A DNA stretch of 64,000 nucleotides from Nocardia puris (GTDB lineage Bacteria; Actinomycetota; Actinomycetes; Mycobacteriales; Mycobacteriaceae): positions 186,001-250,000 of the forward strand of contig NZ_QNRE01000007.1 of the NCBI RefSeq assembly GCF_003315035.1, given 5' to 3'. The translations under genes and the position numbers were made by a program. Numbering within the stretch: the first letter of the stretch is position 1; each line of letters begins with the position of its first letter. Below, piece by piece: positions 61,148 to 64,000 of this stretch. The notes under the pieces were generated by a model that worked only from the letters and a program-made list of their open reading frames with translations, made no database searches and had not been told where the DNA came from.

Positions 61148-61178
61148 TTGACCTTGACACTGTGACAAGGTCTTGAGT
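61148..61178 (+). promoter_or_regulatory. MerR-type promoter with operator in the spacer
   Basis: The -35 TTGACC at 61148-61153 and a weak -10 (TTGAGT, 61173-61178) are 19 bases apart. Across 61150-61172 lies an inverted repeat GACCTTG-9 nt-CAAGGTC, nearly perfect over its full length. An over-long spacer with a palindrome inside it is the hallmark of promoters untwisted by MerR proteins; a MerR gene lies two genes down. Confidence 0.75.
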
Positions 61179-61201
61179 GGTGGGCGAAGGAGGTGGTTGT
61201 C

Positions 61202-61873
61202 GTGAACACAACCCATCGCGGCGGGCCGGACGCCCGCCTCGCCACCGCTCTGGCCGCCCCGGATGCGTCGGCCCGGCTGCGGGCGGCGCTCGAGGTGGGC
61301 ACGCTGGGCGATCCGCGCTTCGCCGAAACCCTGGTGGCGCGCTGCGCCGTGGAGCCGGACTTCTTCGTCCGGGACATGCTGACCTGGGCGTTGTGCCGGC
61401 TGCCCGCGGACATCACCGTGCCCAGGCTGCTGGCCGAACTCCGGTCGGAGCGGGCGCAGGCGCGCAGCCAAGCGCTGCACACCCTGTCGAAGATCGGGGA
61501 CCGCGGCGCCTGGCCTGCGGTGTCGGGCCTGCTGCACGACGAGCACGACGAGGTCGCGCTCAGCGCGTGGCGGGCCGTGGTGGTGCTCGTGCCGCACGGC
61601 GCGGCGGAAGGGCTTGCCGCCGATTTGGCCGCCGCCCTCGGCCGGGGCGATCGGGAGATGCACCTGAGTCTGAGTCGCGCGCTGGCGGCGCTCGACGAGG
61701 CCGCCGCGCCCGTGCTCGCCGCCGCCATGGCGAGCCCGGATCCGCGCGTGCGCGCCCACGCCGAAGCCACCGAACGACTCCGGCTCGACCCCGAGAGCGG
61801 GTTCACCCTCGCGGTCGAGGCGGCCAAGCGTGTCGCCGTAATCGGCTCGAACACAATCGGTTCGGACACTTAG
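61202..61873 (+). CDS. HEAT-repeat protein
   Basis: A 223-residue protein of consecutive HEAT/PBS-like helical pairs, for example ARLATALAAPDASARLRAAL, VARCAVEPDFFVRDMLTWAL and AQARSQALHTLSKIGDRGAW. These fold into a binding solenoid; no catalytic motif is seen. The GTG at 61202 has AGGAGGT eight bases upstream. It precedes the MerR-HEAT gene by 14 bases and shares the MerR-type promoter, so it is probably a target or partner of that regulator. Confidence 0.85.
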   Translation: MNTTHRGGPDARLATALAAPDASARLRAALEVGTLGDPRFAETLVARCAVEPDFFVRDMLTWALCRLPADITVPRLLAELRSERAQARSQALHTLSKIGDRGAWPAVSGLLHDEHDEVALSAWRAVVVLVPHGAAEGLAADLAAALGRGDREMHLSLSRALAALDEAAAPVLAAAMASPDPRVRAHAEATERLRLDPESGFTLAVEAAKRVAVIGSNTIGSDT

Positions 61874-61887
61874 GGAAGGGCGTTCGG

Positions 61888-62895
61888 ATGTTGATCGGTG
61901 AGGTGTCGCGGCAGTCGGGCGTCAGCACCAGGATGCTGCGCCACTACGACCGGCTGGGGTTGGTGCAGCCCACGCTGCGCACCTCCGGCGGGTATCGCGA
62001 GTACTCCGCCGACGACATCCGCCGCCTGTTCCGCGTCGAATGCCTGCGCAGCCTCGGACTCTCCTCGAGCGAGGTCGGCCGGGCCCTGGACGAGCCGGGC
62101 GCCACACCCGGCGCCCTGGTGGGCGAACTCATCCGGCACACGCGGGCCCGCATCGCCGCGCAGGAGGAACTGCTCAGGAAACTCGAGCGCGTGGAGGCGG
62201 CCGCGCCCGCGCAGTGGAGTGACGTGATCGGCGTGGTGACGTTGCTGCGCGCGCTCGAATCCGAATCCGGGGCCCGCCGCCAGCAAGCGGTGCTCGCGCA
62301 GCACGGCGGCGCGTCGCTGCCGGTCGAATCACTGGTCGAGGCGGCACTCGCCGAAGACGACCCGAACGTGGCCGGGGCACTGCGGTGGTCGCTGGCGCGG
62401 GCCGAGGGGGAGGGGTTGGCGGAACTGGCCGCCGGCCTGGACTCGCCGACGGTCCGGGTCCGCCGCCGCGCCGTCGCCGCCATCGCCGAACTGCGCACCC
62501 CGGAGGCTACGGCGTTGCTGCGCAAGGCTTTCGACGATGGTGCGGTGACGGTCCGCGACCGCGCGGCGTTGGCCCTGGGCGTGCGCGGCGTGGTCGACGT
62601 GGTGCCCGCTCTGCTCGAAATGGTCACCGACGGAAGGTCCGACGTCGAAGCCGCCGAAACCCTCGGTGCGCTGGCCTGTGGATCGATCCCCGCCGCCGAC
62701 CTGGTCCGGACCATGTGGGACAAGCTTCGGAAGACCACCTACGCACCGGCCCGCTCGCGAATCACCCAGGCGCTGGCGGAGATTCCGGGGGCGGAGGCGC
62801 GGGAGGTGCTCGTCGCGTTGTCCGGGGATGGGGATCGGACGGTTGCCGCCACGGCGGAGGGGATCCTGCGGACGCGGGACAGCTCAGCGAGCTGA
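61888..62895 (+). CDS. MerR-family regulator with C-terminal HEAT repeats
   Basis: A 335-residue fusion. Residues 1-70 are a MerR winged helix (MLIGEVSRQSGVSTRMLRHYDRLG and YREYSADDIRRLFRVE), residues 70-115 the dimerisation helix (RHTRARIAAQEELLRKLERV), and the rest HEAT repeats (PNVAGALRWSLARAEGEGL, VRVRRRAVAAIAELRTPEA). The HEAT part replaces the usual effector-binding domain and may sense a protein or peptide. GAAGGG precedes the ATG. It likely activates its own operon at 61148-61178. Confidence 0.9.
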   Translation: MLIGEVSRQSGVSTRMLRHYDRLGLVQPTLRTSGGYREYSADDIRRLFRVECLRSLGLSSSEVGRALDEPGATPGALVGELIRHTRARIAAQEELLRKLERVEAAAPAQWSDVIGVVTLLRALESESGARRQQAVLAQHGGASLPVESLVEAALAEDDPNVAGALRWSLARAEGEGLAELAAGLDSPTVRVRRRAVAAIAELRTPEATALLRKAFDDGAVTVRDRAALALGVRGVVDVVPALLEMVTDGRSDVEAAETLGALACGSIPAADLVRTMWDKLRKTTYAPARSRITQALAEIPGAEAREVLVALSGDGDRTVAATAEGILRTRDSSAS

Positions 62896-62949
62896 ACGAA
62901 ACGTCCGTAGTGGAAGGTGTTGGGCTCCAGGTGATCGCGGTCGGTGCCC

Positions 62950-63744
62950 TCAGCGAATACGCCCCAACCCCTCGCTCAACTGTTCGGCATAGGCGATCGC
63001 GTCCCTCCGCTGCGTCAGCCGGGCCATGAGTCCCGGTGCCAGACCAGCGGATTTGGCCGCGATGCGGACCGGCAGGTCGGCGACATCTATTTCCGCGCGG
63101 TCCTTGTCGACGGCCGTGACCACGGCGCGTCCGACGGCGTCGGACGTCGTTCCCTTCGCCCCCGGTGACACGCCCAGCCGCGCGTCGGCCAGCATTCCGG
63201 CGTCCACGACCGACTCGGGAAACACCACCGACGCGCTGACACCGGTGCCGCGCAGATCCTGGCGCAGCGACGCGCAGAACCCGCGCAGCCCGTACTTCGT
63301 CGCCGAGTACACGGGCAGCCGGGCGCTGGGGATCTTGCCCGCGATCGACGCGATATACACGAAATGGCCGCGCCCCCGGCCCACCATTGCCGGTAGCAAT
63401 CGCAGCGTCATCAGCATCGGCACCCGCAGATTCACGTCGAGCGCCCGGTCCAATTCTTCCTGCGTGAAGTCCTCGAGTCTCCCTGTGGCGGGCAGCGCCG
63501 CGTTGGCGACCACGATATCGGCGCCGGCCGATCGGTCCAGGAGTTCGTCGACCTGTCGGCGATCGGCGAGATCGCAGATCACGACTTCGGCCCCGCCCAA
63601 CTGCGCGGCCAGCGGCGCGAGCGCCCCCTCCCGCCGATCGGTGAGGACGAGTTCGGCTCCCCGGCCGTGCAGGGCGCGGGCGATCGCGCCACCGAGTCCA
63701 CCGGAAGCGCCCGTCACCACCGCTTTCGCATCGTTGACCTCCAT
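62950..63744 (-). CDS. short-chain dehydrogenase/reductase
   Basis: A 264-residue classical SDR. The glycine motif is VVTGASGGLGGAIARAL, the adenine-side acid DLADRR, the stabilising motif VANAALPATG, and the catalytic set is Ser in IASIAGK and YSATK. The order and length fit classical fatty-acyl or ketone reductases using NAD(P)H. The ATG at 63744 has GGAG six bases upstream and is preferred to that at 63762. The substrate is unknown; it is convergent with the MerR-HEAT gene. Confidence 0.88.
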   Translation of the reverse strand: MEVNDAKAVVTGASGGLGGAIARALHGRGAELVLTDRREGALAPLAAQLGGAEVVICDLADRRQVDELLDRSAGADIVVANAALPATGRLEDFTQEELDRALDVNLRVPMLMTLRLLPAMVGRGRGHFVYIASIAGKIPSARLPVYSATKYGLRGFCASLRQDLRGTGVSASVVFPESVVDAGMLADARLGVSPGAKGTTSDAVGRAVVTAVDKDRAEIDVADLPVRIAAKSAGLAPGLMARLTQRRDAIAYAEQLSEGLGRIR

Positions 63745-63803
63745 GGCGAGCTCCGCACTCATCGTAGAGCCGGGCCGCGCCCTTCTCGGTCACGCCGCGA
63801 TAG

Positions 63804-64000
63804 GAATCCGCGCGGCTGTCGATTCCCGTCGTTCCCGACCTCGACCGGCCCTTCTTCCACATGAGCGCGGACATGATCGGGGCGATGCGTTCGCCAACTC
63901 GCACGCACGAACTCGATGACACCACCCTCGCCGCAGTCCTTCGGCGAACTCGCGCGGGATTCCATCGAGCGGTCGCCGCGATGGCCTCGGCAGGCAACGA
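63804..64000 (+). pseudogene. fragment resembling a chloramphenicol phosphotransferase-like P-loop protein, N-terminus degraded
   Basis: From 63804 the forward frame encodes VVPDLDRPFFHMSADMIGAM and later GFHRAVAAMASAGN, still open at the window edge. These recall the region after the P-loop and the FHRAVAALxxAGN block of chloramphenicol 3-O-phosphotransferase-like proteins. The frame is closed upstream by a TAG at 63801, and no P-loop precedes it. A different frame from an ATG at 63743 reads ALIVEPGRALLGHAAIGIRA, which may be a decayed N-terminus. Recognition is tentative, and the 3' end is outside the window. Confidence 0.35.

Overview
The window is high-GC actinobacterial chromosome, most likely Nocardia or a close relative in the Mycobacteriales. 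The evidence is near-identity of several products to mycobacterial proteins (RpsA, UvrB, UvrA, IF3, DevR), GTG/TTG starts, short -10 boxes directly upstream of leaderless starts, and a gene order that follows the Mycobacterium tuberculosis stretch rpsA-coaE-DUF402-uvrB-usp-uvrA-infC-rpmI-rplT-tsnR-pheS-pheT with accessory genes inserted. I saw no tRNA, rRNA, CRISPR array or insertion sequence.

Layout. 1-8.5 kb: a ribbon-helix-helix protein, an SDR/TetR divergent pair with a palindromic operator, a methyltransferase, rpsA, and a TetR-TetR pair convergent with an MmpL-type exporter that has its own perfect palindrome. 9-14.4 kb: an SPFH coiled-coil protein, an OhrR-like regulator, coaE fused to a GrpB domain, a secreted Ig-like protein and a DUF402 protein. 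14.6-24.7 kb: uvrB, a VOC/AraC pair, a universal stress protein, the RNA-polymerase helicase HelD, a PAS-GGDEF/ABM pair and an orphan ketosynthase whose 3' end is tandemly repeated. 24.8-28.1 kb: a DevS-like sensor kinase, an S30AE-type ribosome factor with a DevR-box-like site, and DevR, a likely hypoxia module. 28.3-33.5 kb: a glycogen-debranching-type enzyme and uvrA. 33.7-34 kb: two tandem micro-peptide genes. 35-42.3 kb: DUF1844 and DinB proteins, then infC-rpmI-rplT-tsnR and pheST. 42.4-51.6 kb: a crotonase, a hydrolase, two unknown proteins, a four-gene conservon (cvnABCD), an acetyltransferase and an AAA ATPase. 51.6-59.7 kb: ppc, then a cyanate-type operon (cynS, nitrate/cyanate-type ABC transporter, truncated reductase-like gene) with a divergent PAS-AraC regulator. 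60-64 kb: a short Rho paralogue, a MerR-type promoter driving a HEAT protein and a MerR-HEAT regulator, an SDR, and a decayed phosphotransferase-like fragment at the edge.

How the parts work together. uvrA and uvrB both carry a match to the LexA-independent (PafBC/RecA-NDp) damage promoter, so excision repair here is probably damage-inducible, and uvrB appears leaderless. DevRS, the ribosome factor and perhaps the debranching enzyme suggest a low-oxygen/dormancy response. The cyanate operon imports and detoxifies cyanate to ammonia and CO2. The most novel-looking items are the two micro-peptides at 33.75-33.96 kb, the short Rho with altered RNA-binding residues beside the MerR/HEAT pair, and the repeated gene 3' ends after the ketosynthase and after ppc. 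All calls are by reading; no searches were run.
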